A stretch of DNA of 64,000 bases from Rhizophagus clarus (GCA_015698045.1 BLAL01000228.1:1415001-1479000), one strand, 5' to 3'; positions 1 through 12,839 are shown, counted from the stretch's first letter. Made by a program: numbers and translations. The notes: generated from the sequence alone by a model not told the origin.

Positions 1-849
1 TATATAATTTGTTTTTAATTATAAATTCTTAAAGTAGTAGTGAATAGAACAAATATATTCTGGTATGAAGCATACCGATATGATCGACCATATTGCATTT
101 TTCACAAAGTTCTTTCGTTTTTATTTTTTATGTAACAATAATAATTTTCAACAAAAACATGAAAAATTATCTAAGAAATTTTTAAAAAGTATAATGAAGG
201 TTTCAAAATTGATATGAGAATAGACAAGGTTTGCTTACTAATTTGTAGGTGTGTTACAGGAGAAGTAATAAAGAAATAGTGATGGGAATGTCATCAAAAT
301 TAAGAAAATACCTATGAAAAAATAAAAAAAAAAAAAAAGGCAAGGCAACGCAATTATTGTTGATACACTATATTCATTATTTTAGATTAACGAGTTATGT
401 CAAATTTATTTTGACAAGTTTACTCTGGATAAAGAGACGAGATTCGTAAATAAAATTTTAATTTTAAAAATTATTGGGCCTTCGTTTATTTTATAAAATT
501 TACGTTAGTTAAGTCTCCGTTATTTTCTTAAGTCTTCCAGTTTAATTTATGCACGTGTATACATAGCAGTGCTTATTGTAGATAAAGAAGCAAACCTAAA
601 AAGGACAAAGTTACTAATTGATTCATATAAATAACTTACGTAAAAAGGTTATTTAGCTTTAAAAATCAAAATTTCTTTAAATAAATAGTAATAATTGAAT
701 CCAAAAAAAATTAATAAAAGAAGGATCAGCTCTGTATTTACATTATATTTACTGTAGCTAAAAAAGATATAGGCAGTTGATCTGGCGTGGTGTAACAATA
801 ACAGATAGTGTATTTATAGTGCATGCCATATTCTTTTTTTTTAAAAAAA
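1..849. other. Intergenic DNA; left part resembles a BTB-TLDc gene 3' flank
   Basis: No gene is seen. Roughly 1-270 shares its order of motifs with the DNA downstream of the copies at 850 and 5575: a stretch on the theme of 'cttaaagta.tagtgaata', a T-rich patch, then a 'gatgagaa...tttg' patch and 'gtgttacagga'. This suggests that another copy of the family ends just left of the window. About 560-850 is the promoter side of the copy at 850 and ends in a short T-run/A-run at 834-849 directly before its ATG. Confidence 0.5.
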
Positions 850-2345
850 ATGTCTACTCAGTTTTTTTCAAAATTAAGTCAAAATTATATTGAATTATTA
901 AAAGATGATGAATATTATGATGCTACAATTGAAGTTGGTGAGGATCCAAACGTAAAAATATTTCGTGCTCATACAAATATTTTATGCTACCGTTCTCCAT
1001 ATTTACGACGAATAAAAAAAGAATAGTGATAATAGCTTTGCTCATATCAAATTGCCAAACATATCTTCAGGAATCTTTCAAACTATTTTAGAGTAAGTTA
1101 TGGTATTTTATGGTATGCATAACATCAAATTTTCAAATTATAACTTTTTTGATTTAGGTATATTTATGGTGGTATTTTTTCATTGGATGGACAAGACACT
1201 TCAGATTTTCTTAAAGCTTTGTTTGCCGCAGATATACTTCATCTTCAAGAACTAGTTGATTATTTACAAAAATACTTAATTGAAAATAAGTCCGAATGGT
1301 TAGAACAACATTTTGAATTTACTCGTCAAATTAGCTTAAAATCTAATAATTTATTAGAACTTCAAGAATTTTGTACAAATTTAATGGCTCAATTCCCCGA
1401 TAAAATATTTAAGTCTTTTGACTTCACTTCGCTTTCTGAAAAATCTTTAACTTCACTTATTAAAAGGGATGATTTACAAATGAAAGAAATTGAGGTCTGG
1501 GAATATGTACTAAAGTGGGGTCTCGCACAAAATCCAACTTTGATCATGGATCCTAATACTTGGTCAGATGATGATTTCAAATCGATGGAAAATACTTTAC
1601 AGCACTTTTTGCCTTTAATTAGATTTTTTAGTTTGTCATCTGCAGAATTTTCACAAAAAGTTCATCCATATAAAAAGCTTTTAAAACATCAATTTTACGA
1701 AGAGTTACTAAATTCTTATTTAGATCCTAATCGTGAACCAATTGACGATATTCTACTTCCAAGAAATATAACAGTGGATAACATTATTGATTCAAGAATT
1801 ATTAATCTAAATATTGCTTCAATCATTTCAAGATGGATTGATAGAACGGAACTTAATTATAAATTTTCTCATTTAAGAGAATTATATTTCCCGTACCAAT
1901 TTAAATTATTGTTTAGAGGTAGTCGAGATGGATTTACTCCCAGTAAATTTCATGAATTATGTGATGGAAAATCTGACACTGTTACATTTGTTAAAGTAAA
2001 AGATTCGGAAGAAATTATTGGTGGTTATAATCTTTTAAGATGGGGATCTTCGCTACGTACTTATGCTAAAACTAAATTCAGTTTTATTTTTTCTTTTAAA
2101 AGTAAGGATAATTATAAAGATATGATTTTTAGTAATGTAAAAAATCCAGATAAAGCAATATGGTTTGAGGATAGAGCTGGTCCATATTTGGTGATGATAT
2201 AATTATATACGCTACCAACAAATATATAGACTATAATGAGATTTACATTAAAAAACATCATTATGAAAAGGGGATAAGAGATTCTGAAACTAGATTTTCC
2301 ATAGAAGATTATGAAGTATTTCAAATAATAAAAAGAGAAGTCTAG
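850..2345 (+). pseudogene. BTB-BACK-TLDc domain gene, broken copy
   Basis: This is a near full-length copy of the two-exon gene that is intact at 5575. Exon 1 (850 to about 1092) encodes the start of a BTB domain (MSTQFFSKLSQNYIELLKDD). The intron is about 1093-1157 (GTAAGT...TTTAG). Exon 2 runs from 1158 with the rest of BTB, BACK and a C-terminal TLDc domain. Two lesions are visible against the intact copy. About ten bases are missing after the codons for YLRRI (near 1010), which puts TAG at 1024-1026 in frame. One T is lost near 2190, which ends the TLDc frame at 2202 rather than 2345. Identity to the 5575 copy is high in both coding and flanking DNA, so the duplication and decay look recent. 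Exon 2 alone could still give a 339-residue BACK-TLDc product if translated from an internal ATG, but nothing shows that it does. Confidence 0.85.
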
Positions 2346-5300
2346 TATTTTTTATGCTATATATATTGTATTAATATTTGTTTAAAATAAATTACCTTTA
2401 ATGAAATATAATTATAAAAAAAAAGAATAAATCCTTAAAGTACTTGTAGATAAAATGGGTGTCTTCGTAGTAACTCAATGCATTTGATAGACTGATATTT
2501 TTTCTTGAAGGTTTCAGGTTACTGGAAATTATCACACTAGAAGGCCTTTTAGCGAAACAGTCCAATCCTTTCCATTGTATGATACCTTATAGGCCAAAAA
2601 ATATCAAGAAGCTGTTATTTCAATGCAAAAACCACTGGTAAAGTTCATCTCAGGCATTACTTTTAATTGATTTTATTGTGCTTTTTTCATTCTTTATATA
2701 ATGATAATAATTAACAAAATTTATTCAACAAACAAAATTATTATTAAACGCAAAAGCTTTAAAAAAATAATATATTTTAAACTTGACGGGAAAGTATAGT
2801 ATGCAAGGTTGCTTGTTTTACAAACGAAATAATATCGGATCTAATAGGATTATTAGCAGGAGTGTTTCCAACCAAAATGAACGAGGAAAATGAGAGAATG
2901 CAAGTATAGAACCGACTTGAACATTCATAATATTGAACTTAATTTAAATTTATCAATATAGCTGATAAAATTTTAATTAATTAATCTGTGTCTCACTCTA
3001 GTTAGTCTAGTAGACCATTACAGTGATCGTTTCTCTTTTTTCTTATGAAAGATGTGCTTATGAGTATTTGGTAACTAGAATAGGATTTATACTTTTCTGT
3101 TTTATTTTATTTGGTATCTTACCTAATTACGTTTTTAAAAAAAAGTTATTTGTGGGTTATTGCTTTATAAGAAATTGAAAAACTCCAACGCGAAAGAGCA
3201 GTTTACTTTTTATTATTATTTCTATTATTATTTATTCATCGGTAACAAATAAAGACAATAATTACGTTTCATAAATATCATCACAGAATGTGGGATATTG
3301 TAAAGAAGGTCTTACTTAAAAATATAATAGCTTAAATTTTTGGTTTATTTGTTTTTTTTTTTGATATCAGAGATAAAAGATATTTTTGCGTCAGAATCTC
3401 CAAAATCTCAGTGATTGGAGAGTTTTTTTGGTTAGTTTACGTTTTTCATTTAATAAAAGTCGTAAAATATATAATTAACTTAATTTTATATGACACCAAT
3501 ATGGATAATGGATTGAATATTTGGTAGATATTTTATTTCTAATATGATTCCGCAGACAAGAGAATGGGGTACTTTGAACGCCTGTTATTGTATACAATTT
3601 CACTATTGATAGGTAATTTGTGAAACCATGAAAGACTGAGATATACAAAAGTCGTGCTTCATTACTAATTTTATTTTTCACTATAATCATCCGTTTAATG
3701 TAGGATGCCACTTATAAAAAATTTACTCAATGTCAGCTGCCGCTCAATGATTCGGGGATTATTAATAGTTTTAAGTAAACAATGCATAATATATTTCACT
3801 TCTCTGAAACAAAGATTCTAGCTATTTATTAATAACTTTCATAATTGTATTGTTCATTATAATCACTTAAGATGATGAATTTTATCTCATTTTAATCAAA
3901 ATAATAACAATAATAATAGTAATAAATTATTACTTACTTATAATTCATTTCAATTATTTAAACTTAAGAATTCACTCTATTATTGATAATGTTCCTTAAT
4001 CTGATGAGGATACGTAATTACTTAATAGTACTCATAATTTATTTATTATTAAATATATTTTGTGTGATTTAAATACAAACTATAAAAAAAAAATATTTTT
4101 TTTTCACTAAACATAAATTCAAATTTTTGTTAATTGTGAATTTTTTTTTTTTAAATACCTGAAAATAAATTATCTTTTTTTTATTGCCTTTAATCTTATC
4201 AAATTTATGTTTTTGATCCAACCTTACGTGTTTGAATGATATTCCTATAAATAAAATAAAAAAAGGATTAATATAGTGGTAAGTCATATTAAACCCTATG
4301 AGAAGTACTATCATGCAAAAGAGCTAGGTGCTTAGAGGTATCTCCTACAGTCACATGCTATAAAAATAAAGATTAAAGAAAAACAGAAAAAATATAAGAT
4401 AGAGGAAAAACAAAACTAGTACAAATGAAGAAAACAAATCAAAAAAACAACCCTTGAAAAAAAAACAAAGAAATTTAATAAAAATAAATATTTTCACTAA
4501 TATGCTTATTAACCTATTCTACTTGCCATATTGTTCGTTCATCATTAAAACGACTATAGAACCAGGCTACTATCTGCCTAACGAAAAGGGCCATGTACAC
4601 ATGAATTCCTTCTCTTGCAAGAACATAAAATGCATAGCTCTATAAGCCAAAGCGCTTCAGCTTAAGAACAAGGTCTAACTGCATGTTATAATAGTTCTAA
4701 AGAACATGAGGTTATTCCAAGAAAGAATTTTATTCACGTTATATATATATATATGTATACATATATATGTAATTTTTTACCAGGGCAAGTCTTAAAACAT
4801 GCAAAAAATAGAACTTGTGCAAAAAATAGATAATAATATCATGTGATACGAGTTTGATATGATGTAATATTAACTACTATTCCTACTCAACATTTACAAT
4901 ATCTACCAAATTATCTAATAAATTTAAATTATTGGATCAAAAGTGATCTAGTATGAACATACAAGGTAAAATCCTTATGATTAAGTATTGGAAATTCCTT
5001 TTATTAAATTAAAAACATGCACTTGATATTATTCAAATGGGTTTAGCACAAACAGTTTATAGTTATACTGTGTCATCAAATTCACAATCAAACTGATTTT
5101 AAATTTACAAAATAGCTCAATATTTTGCAGAATGGATTTTTATTTGAAGATTTCGGTAAAACTTATTCGTTTCGATTCGATAACATAAAATTAGTTTTTC
5201 TAAATTTTCAACCTAATTCAACTTTTCCGTTTTATGAATATCATGGTTTGTGGAAATACTTAGGATAGTTACAATTAAAGATAGTTTGTTACAATTTTTT

Positions 5301-5574
5301 TTTAATTAAAAAAATATATATACTGTATATATATATAAATAATAATAAAAAATAGCGATGCAATTAGGTACTGTACGTGACTTATTGGCTCGTTGTTAAA
5401 AGAATTACGCACAATGTGTGATAAATAGGATTTCACTAACCAGAACTGTTCCTCGGGTAACAGATTGGCGTAACAAGGCTAAATAAACCTCCGAAAGATC
5501 TACCTGTGAAACCGATTTTGCATATTATTTAAGTTGTCGTTTATAACAATTTTTATAAAAAAAAAAAAATCACA
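2346..5574. other. Gene-poor AT-rich spacer between two BTB-TLDc copies
   Basis: No supported gene. About 2440-2870 is a diverged duplicate of the 3' flank of the copy at 5575 (shared blocks around 7130-7460, for example the 'agcaggagtgtt' block). About 4740-4775 is a TA-dinucleotide-rich microsatellite. The last 150 bases hold the promoter block described separately and a T5ATA11-type tract just before the next ATG. Short ORFs here have no recognisable similarity. Confidence 0.6.
5466..5511 (+). promoter_or_regulatory. Upstream block conserved between two BTB-TLDc copies
   Basis: A block reading GATTGGCGTAACAAGG, followed by a short A-rich stretch and then AAGATCTACCTGT, lies 65-110 bp before the ATG at 5575. 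It recurs at 8233-8276 before the broken copy at 8354. Neighbouring non-coding DNA is less well kept, so a promoter element is possible, although simple recent duplication could also explain it. Confidence 0.4.
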
Positions 5575-7072
5575 ATGTCTACTCAATTTTTTTCAAAATT
5601 AAGTCAAAATTATATCGAATTATTAAAAGATGATGAATATTACGATACTACAATTGAAGTTGGTGAAGACCCTAACGTAAAAATATTTCATGCTCATATG
5701 AATATTTTATATTACCGTTCTCCATACTTACGACGAATTTTGGCTTCTGAAAAAAAGAATAATGGTTTAATTTATATCAAATTACCAAACATATTGCCGG
5801 AAATTTTTCAAATTATTTTAGAGTAAGTTATATATTATGATATTTATAACATTGAATTATCAAATTATAACTTTTTTGTAATTAAGGTATATCTATGGCG
5901 GTATTCTTTCATTGGATGGACATGACGCTCCAGACTTTCTTAAAATATTGGCCACCGCAGATATGCTTCATCTTCAAGAGCTAGTTAATTATTTACAAAA
6001 ATATTTAATTGAAAATAAGTCTGAATGGTTAGAACAACATTTTGGGCTTACTCATCAAATCAGCTTACAATCTAATAATTTATTAGAACTTCAAGAATTT
6101 TGTACAAATTTAATGGCTCAATTTCCTGATAAAATATTTAAATCTTTTGATTTTATTTCGCTTCCTGAAAAATCTTTAATTTCACTTATTAAAAGGGATG
6201 ATTTACAAATGAAAGAAATTGAAGTCTGGGAACACGTATTAAAATGGGGTCTTGCACAAAATCCAACTTTAATTTCGGGTCCTAATACTTGGTCAGATGA
6301 TGATTTCAGAACTATGGAAAATACTCTACAACATTGTTTACCTCTAGTTAGATTTTTTAGTTTGTCATCTGTAGAATTTTCACAAAAAGTTCATCCATAT
6401 AAAAAGCTTCTAAAACATCAATTTTACGAAGAGTTACTAAATTCTTATTTAGATCCTAATCGTGAACCAACTGACAATATTTTACTTCCAAGAAATATAA
6501 CAGTGGATAAAATTATTGATTCAAGAATTGTTAATCTAAATATTGTTTCAATCATTTCAAGATGGATTGATAGAACGGAACTTAATTATAAATTTTCTCA
6601 TTTAAGAGAATTATATTTCCCGTACCAATTTAAATTATTATTAAGAGGAAGCCGAGATGGATTTACTCCAAAAAATTTTCATGAATTATGTGATGGAAAA
6701 TCTGATACTATTACGTTCATTAAAATAAAAGATTCAGAAGAAATTATTGGTGGTTATAATCCTTTAAAATGGGAATCTTCTGCTACTTGGGGTATAACTA
6801 ATGGCAGTTTTATTTTTTCTTTCAAAGGCAAGAATAATTATAAAGATGCAACGATTAGTAATGTAAAAAAACTAGATCATGCACTATGGTTTAATACTAT
6901 AGCTGGGCCGTATTTTGGTGATGACATTATTGTATACGCTTCTGAAGAATCTATAGACTATAATGAATTTTACTATCAAAAATGTCACTATGAAAAGGAG
7001 ATAAGAGATTCTGGATATAGATTTTCTATGGAAGATTATGAAGTATTTCAAATAATAAAGAGAAAAGTCTAG
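5575..7072 (+). CDS. BTB-BACK-TLDc domain protein, intact
   Basis: Two exons, 5575-5822 and 5887-7072, joined as GA|G (Glu), give 477 residues without interruption. The intron is 64 bp (GTAAGT...TTAAG). Residues 1 to about 115 form the BTB/POZ fold (NYIELLKDDEYYDTTIEVGE, then IFHAHMNILYYRSPYLRRIL). About 120-230 is a BACK helical region (KSLISLIKRDDLQMKEIEVW). About 300-470 is TLDc, with FKLLLRGSRDGFTPKNFHEL and IIGGYNPLKW typical of the domain. BTB-BACK proteins usually pair with Cullin-3 as ubiquitin-ligase adaptors; TLDc is linked to oxidative-stress protection or V-ATPase binding. Which of these applies here is unknown. There is no Kelch repeat and no signal peptide. It is the only intact member of the left array. 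The start is chosen at the first ATG after the A-tract and is shared with the sister copies. Confidence 0.9.
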
Positions 7073-8295
7073 TATTTTATGCTATTAATATTTGTTTGAA
7101 AGAATTACCTTTAATGAAATAGTATACTTAAAGTACTAGTGAATAAAATAGATATCTTCGTTCAAGTAACTCAATTGATATACTGATAAGCTATTTGGTC
7201 AAGAAATATCAGGGAGCTGTATTTCGATGAAAAAATGTTAATATCAAGCGTTACTTTTTACATAGCTTTGATTCATGTTACTGTGCCTTTCACAATTTTT
7301 TTATTTTAAATTCTCAACAAAACTTATTAAATATAAAAAATTATTATTTAGATGTAAGAAGTTTTTAGAGATTTTAAATTGATGAGAAAATTGTTTGTTC
7401 GCAAGTGTGGTTACAAATTAAGTAACAACTAGTCTAATAGGAACATTGGCAGGAGTGTTACAAAAAAAAAATGTAAGGTTTTTACTAAATATTGCAATTA
7501 ATAAATCTCATGTAATTACTTTTTTTTTATTCAAATTGCATCTTCATGATTTAAAGTTGAATGTTGATTTTGTGTTGTAGCAAAAGATGCAAGTTTGTAA
7601 ATTATTAAAAGTTGGTGTTAAGAGGTGAGTTCGAAACCTCTATGGTGGTTTGATATGATTGTTGTTTCTGTTTTGTTTCCTCAGATTATGTCACATAATC
7701 AAAAGAGCATTCTCAAGTTATAATCTCTTATTTTGTTATTGATTGTAATGCTTGAACATAATGGCTGATGGAGTTACTTGAGAATGGCAGATAGTTTGTT
7801 TCAGATTGTTTTTTTTTTTTTAAAAAAAAAAATGCCGCACATCAAGTCTAAGTATAGTATAATTTGCTGCTACTTATGCTTTGTATGTATGATTTAAATT
7901 ATACAAACATGTTTATAATGAAAAAAAGTACAAGCTAGTAGCTAATTGATTCGTTTCTGGACCAAACTAGAAAATTTTAACGTGACTTATTGGCTGGGTT
8001 AACTTTATGGATAAGATCGATAAGATCTGCACTGATTTTTCATGCGATGGTTGTGATGACCATTACGCACTAACATGTGAAGATTGTGACGATAAATAGG
8101 ATTTCACATTATGATACAATGACAAATATTAAAGGAAATGGAATAGTAATAACAGAAAGGATTGAATCTAAAAATATAATATACTAGCAGCAGAAAAAGA
8201 AAATTAATAAATTTGTACAAAAAAATGCAACGGATTGGCGTAACAAGGTTAAAATAAACTTTCAAGATCTACCTGTTACATATTTATAACTTAAT

Positions 8296-8343
<48 letters not shown>

Positions 8344-8353
8344 CTTATATAGT
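7073..8353. other. Spacer with duplicated flank and long T/A tract
   Basis: No intact gene. About 7130-7470 is the 3' flank shared with the copy at 850. Around 7615-7645 the sequence AGAGGTGAGTTCGAAACCTCT looks like a tRNA T-arm/B-box, possibly a SINE remnant, but no full cloverleaf is seen. T12A11 at 7809-7831 and a roughly 30-T/13-A tract at 8301-8343 stand out; the latter ends 11 bp before the next ATG. Confidence 0.5.
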
Positions 8354-9783
8354 ATGACCACTCAATTATTTTCAAAATTAAGTCAAAATTATATTGAATT
8401 ATTAAAAGATGATGAATTTTATGATACTACAATTGAAGTTGGAGAAGATCCTAACGTTGTGCTCATATGAATATTTTATCTTGTCGTTCTCCGTATTTAC
8501 GACGAGTTTTTACTTCGAAAAAGGATATGGTTTAGTTCATATCAAACTACAAAATATATCGCCGGAAATCACACAAATTATTTTGGAATAAGTTATATTG
8601 ATATGCATAACATTGAATATTCGAATTATAATGTTTAATTTTTCTAAATAAGTATATATATATGTCGGTATTCTTTCATTAGATGAACTAGACACTTCAG
8701 ACTTTCTTGAAGCATTATCCGCTACAGCCTGCAGATGTGCTTCATCTTCAAGAACTAATTGATTACTTACAAAAATACTTAATTGAAAACAAGCCTGAAT
8801 GGATAGAGCAATATTTTGAATTTACCTATCAAATTAGTTTACAATCTAATGATTTATTAGAACTTCAAGAATTTGTACAAATTTAATGACTCAATCTCCT
8901 GATAGAATACTTAAATCATTTGATTTTACTTCACTTTCTGATAAATCTTTAATTTCGCTTATCAAAAGGGATGATTTACAAATGAAGGGACTTGCGCAAA
9001 ATCCAAACTTAATATTTGGACGGATGATAATTTCAACGCGATGAAAAATACCTTATAAAAATGTTTACCTTTCATCAGATTTTTTAGTTTATCATTCAAA
9101 GAATTCGTGTAAAAAGTTCATCCGTATAAGAAACTTATTAATCAACAACTTTACGATGATTTAATGAACTCCTACATGGATCCTGATAGCGAACCAGCTG
9201 AAAACATTTTGCTTCTTAGAAATATAGTAGCAGACGAAATTATTGATTCAAAAAATAGTTAATTTAAATATTGTTTCGATCGTATCAAGATGGATTGATA
9301 AAGCGGATCTTAATTATAAATTTTCTTATTTGAGAGAATCATATTTTCCTTACACATTTAAATTATTATTAAGAGGAAGTCAAGATGGATTTACTCCAAA
9401 CAAATTTCACGGATCATGTGATGGAATATCTGATACTGTTACATTTATTAAACATAAAAATTCAGAAGAAATTATTGGTGGTTATAACCCTTTAAAATGG
9501 GAATCTTCACGTACCTGGGTAAAACTTAAGGTAGTTTTATTTTTTTCTTTTAAAAGTTAAAATAATATTAGTAATGTAGAGGATCCAAACAATGCACTAC
9601 GGTTTGATCTTATAGCTTGCCCACATTTTGGGGATGAGTTTGTTATGTGTGCTCCCAGCAAACATACAGTCTATACCAAGACTTATTATAAAAAACTTAT
9701 TATGAAAAAGGAAATAAGAGTTTCTGAATATGAATTTTCTATAGAGATTATGAGGTATTTCAAATAATAAAACGAAAATCTAG
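8354..9783 (+). pseudogene. BTB-BACK-TLDc domain gene, heavily broken copy
   Basis: This aligns along its whole length with the intact copy at 5575. The ATG is at 8354 (TTQLFSKLSQNYIELLKDDE), the intron near 8589-8652, BACK around 8930-9000, TLDc at 9243-9560 (RGSQDGFTPNKFHGSCDG, EIIGGYNPLKWESS) and the end at 9781-9783. Many small insertions, deletions and stops are present: the BTB frame is lost near 8455, BACK lacks a stretch around 8985-9020, and the TLDc frame is lost after about 9555. No product longer than a domain fragment is possible. Decay is clearly older than in the copy at 850. Confidence 0.85.
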
Positions 9784-10899
9784 TATTTTTACTCCATATA
9801 TGTTCTACTAATATTTTGTTTGAAATGAATTACCTATAATTGTTCCGGTACAATTAAAGATAGTAGTTTAATTCTCTTTTTTTGTAAAAAAAAAAAAAAA
9901 AAAAAAAAATTCATAATACGTTATATTATTTTATATTCATAGATTATGATTAAATAAATATTTATATTAAATAAGCCCTTAATACTTGTCATCATTAATT
10001 ATTTATCTACAGTAATATGCATCTCAGCATGGGAACAGTTTTCGACCATCTACGCATTGCATCTATACTGTCAAAATATTGCGTAAAAATATCACCTAAA
10101 CCTGCAATTTGAACTCTGGTATTGCTTCAAGAAATGAGATTAAAATGGAGATTGATCATTGATGAATATTGGAATTCTGCGCGAAAAAATGTAAATAAGG
10201 AGATTCTTTTGACTAAATTTTAACACCATTTATCTTAATTCATTCGTATAATTTATTTACGTATAATTATTGGATCATGTGTTACAAATATATCGATTTA
10301 TTTTTGCCGCGCTTCGCTCCACCCTCCTAGATGTATCATGATACATTGCAAATCATTTGTGCGACAATGCTCGTGCAACATCACATAACATTTTTGCTCA
10401 AACGATGATTACTCCGGAGCTACGAGCCTACAACTATTTTTGGTCAATTTTTTGGCTTTTGACAAAAAAGACTGTATATTTTCTTAATAACTCCTTAATT
10501 TAATTGAGCAATAATAACATGATTGCTAATACTACAGTAGCAATACTTTTAGAAAAGTGATCATAGCATAAAAAAATAAAACCTGAGATTTCAAAGAAAT
10601 AATATTGAAGTTACTATAATAACTTATTGGTTTTGATTAAATTACGTGTTACTTTATAAAAAAATAATCGAATTCTACAAAAATATCATCTTATAAAGAG
10701 CATTCGCTTAATATTTACCACTCATATAGATGGATTATTTTTTGTAACATTATTTCTCGGATTATTGTCATAGTTCGAATTTTTTTACAATGATATTCTT
10801 TTTTTTTCCAAAGATCTCGTAAAGACTTTATTATAAAATAATTCTTCAGTACAAATTATATTGGTATAATAGTGCTAAACCCAAATTTTTAAATTCTTT
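9784..10899. other. AT-rich spacer, no gene seen
   Basis: Apart from a roughly 24-A run at 9886-9909 nothing stands out. Short ORFs carry no recognised motif. Confidence 0.5.
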
Positions 10900-10909
10900 T
10901 TCAATCCGA

Positions 10910-11250
10910 TACTTGGCTCGCGATGAAAATAACCTATAACATTTTTATCTTTTAGCAGACCTTTTTTTTTGTTTATCATTCAAGTAATATAAAAAACTTA
11001 CAAACGCCAATATAATTAAATTCTAAATTCTTTTATAATTCTTGTTAGTGAAAATACTTTTTACTCCACCAAAAGATTAAAACCGATTATGATTTGAATT
11101 ATTATTTCGATTATCTAACAAACTCTCTTATATTTGCCATGCAAATATAGATATTTGAATTATCGTTGAGAGGAAGTTAAGATGGATTCATTCTTAAAGC
11201 ATTCAACGAATTTTGTGATGATAAATCTAATAGTGTTACATATAATATAA
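10910..11250 (+). pseudogene. Relic of a BTB-TLDc gene (BACK/TLDc part)
   Basis: Only patches survive. About 10913-10990 matches the family block encoding AMKNTLQH...FFSLS. About 11155-11240 matches the block for FKLLLRGSRDGFTPKKFHEL followed by CDDKSNSVTY. Frames change between patches and there are several stops. It lies just ahead of the relic at 11640 and is a separate copy, because both contain the TLDc block. Its identity rests on nucleotide-level resemblance to neighbouring copies. Confidence 0.55.
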
Positions 11251-11639
11251 ATGTATACAGTATATGTATACTTAACAATTTAAAATATAAATCTTTCTTA
11301 TAATTAAATATAGTTCTACTTTAAATAAAAAAAAAAATAGCAATAGAGTAAAAATACATTATAGTTACTGAGATATTACAAAATTATTATCGATGCTTTC
11401 GATGGATCTAAAAAAAAAAAAGAAAAATATGAAAAAAAGAAATAAGAAATACTGAATATGAATTTGTTTATGAATTATATAAATCATTAGCGTTACAAAA
11501 AATACTTTGTAGTGAGTACATACCGGGACAATGACGATTAAAAACTTAAATATGACGTAGTAAAAATATTCATTCATTCATATTTAGTTTAGTCGTATCT
11601 AATTAATCTTTCTAAACAACACAATTTGTTCAGTTAAAA

Positions 11640-12830
11640 TTATGTCATGAATATTTCATGTTACCGTTCTTCATATTTATAACGAGTTTTGGCTTCCAGT
11701 AAAAAATAAGGACAATGTTTTGACTCACATTAGATTACTGATTATAACACCAGAAATCTTTCAGATTATTTTAAAGTTATTTATGTACAATTATAACTTC
11801 TTTTAACATTTTTATAAATATAAAAAAAAATTGAATCCTTCTTAATATAGGTGTTCTTCCGTTAAATGACCAAGACATGATTGCACAGAATAAATTTATG
11901 ATGAAATCTCCGGAAAAAATTTTTAAATCACTTGATTCTATTTTATTACCTGAAAAATCTTTAATTCAATAATTGAGATGATTTATGAATGAAGTTTGGG
12001 AACATGAATTAAAATGGGGTCTTGCACAAAATCCAATTTCTTCAGATCTAATACTTGGTCAGATACTATGGAAAATACTTTACAACATTACTTACCATCA
12101 CCCTATAAAAAAAAGAATGTCCGGAAATTGTCATCGAAAATGTCCCTGATTATCCGGGCAATATCCAGAATATTGCGACATTCCGGACACTTTCTGGCTT
12201 GACCCGAACCCCAATGTCCGGGATATTGAATATTCTGGACATTTTCCGGATAGACGGACATTTTCTGTACATTCTTTTTTATAGGGATTTATCAGATTTT
12301 TCTTAGTTTATCATCCAAAGAATTTTCGAAGTTATTAAAACGTCAATTTTTATGAAGAATTATTAAATTCTTATTTGGATCCTAATCACGAACCAAATGA
12401 TACTATTTCACTTCCAAGTGAAATTATTGATTCAAAGATTGTTAATTCAAATCTTATTTCAATTATTTCAGGATGGATTGATAAAGTGGATATTTATTAT
12501 AAATTTTCTCATTTAAGAGAATTATATTTACCTTACGAATTTAAATTATTATTAAGAGGAAACCAAGATAGATTTACTCTAAAAAAAATTTTTAAATTAT
12601 GTGATAATAAATCATAATAAACATAATAGTGTTGTATTCATTAAAATAAGTGGAAAAAATGAAATTATTGATGGTTATAGCCCTTTAAAATGGACGAGGC
12701 CACTTGGCCACTTGGTCATTTTGGTAAGACTAAAGTTAGTTTTATTTTTTTCTTTTAAAAAGGAGAATGGCTTTTTTAGAAATGCAATTATCAATAATAT
12801 AAAGATATAAATCATGTATTATTGTTTGGG
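11640..12830 (+). pseudogene. Relic of a BTB-BACK-TLDc gene split by a small inverted-repeat element
   Basis: BTB remnants start near 11645 (NISCYRSS...), with an intron-like region near 11775-11850. BACK pieces are at 11930-12030 (EKSLI, KWGLAQNP). TLDc is at 12375-12810, with KVDIYYKFSHLRELYLPYEF, LLLRGNQDRFT and EIIDGYSPLKW. Several deletions and frame changes are present. At 12101-12286 a 186-bp inverted-repeat element interrupts the block encoding LQHCLPLIRFFSLSS, so host sequence is recognisable on either side. This is the most decayed of the larger copies. Confidence 0.8.
12101..12286. mobile_element. Small TIR element (MITE-like), CCCTATAAAA termini
   Basis: The element starts CCCTATAAAAAAAAGAATGT and ends in the inverse, ACATTCTTTTTTATAGGG. 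Inside are several inverted GTCCGGA / TCCGGAC motifs around fragments such as GACATTCCGGACA. It has no coding capacity. Its boundaries are supported because it interrupts a BTB-TLDc relic whose sequence continues on both sides. No clean target-site duplication was found (flanks ..CCATCA and ATTTATCA..), so the superfamily is unresolved. The same CC(C/T)TATAAAA terminus is seen in the larger element at 59188-61345. Confidence 0.75.
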
Positions 12831-12839
12831 ATTTATTAT

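Noticed and set aside
4740-4775. TA-rich tract as a regulatory or structural element
   Set aside because: Simple TA microsatellite with no gene nearby.
7615-7645. tRNA gene or SINE suggested by AGTTCGAAACC in a short stem
   Set aside because: Only a T-arm-like hairpin is present. No acceptor stem, anticodon arm or convincing A-box could be drawn, so it is not listed as a tRNA.
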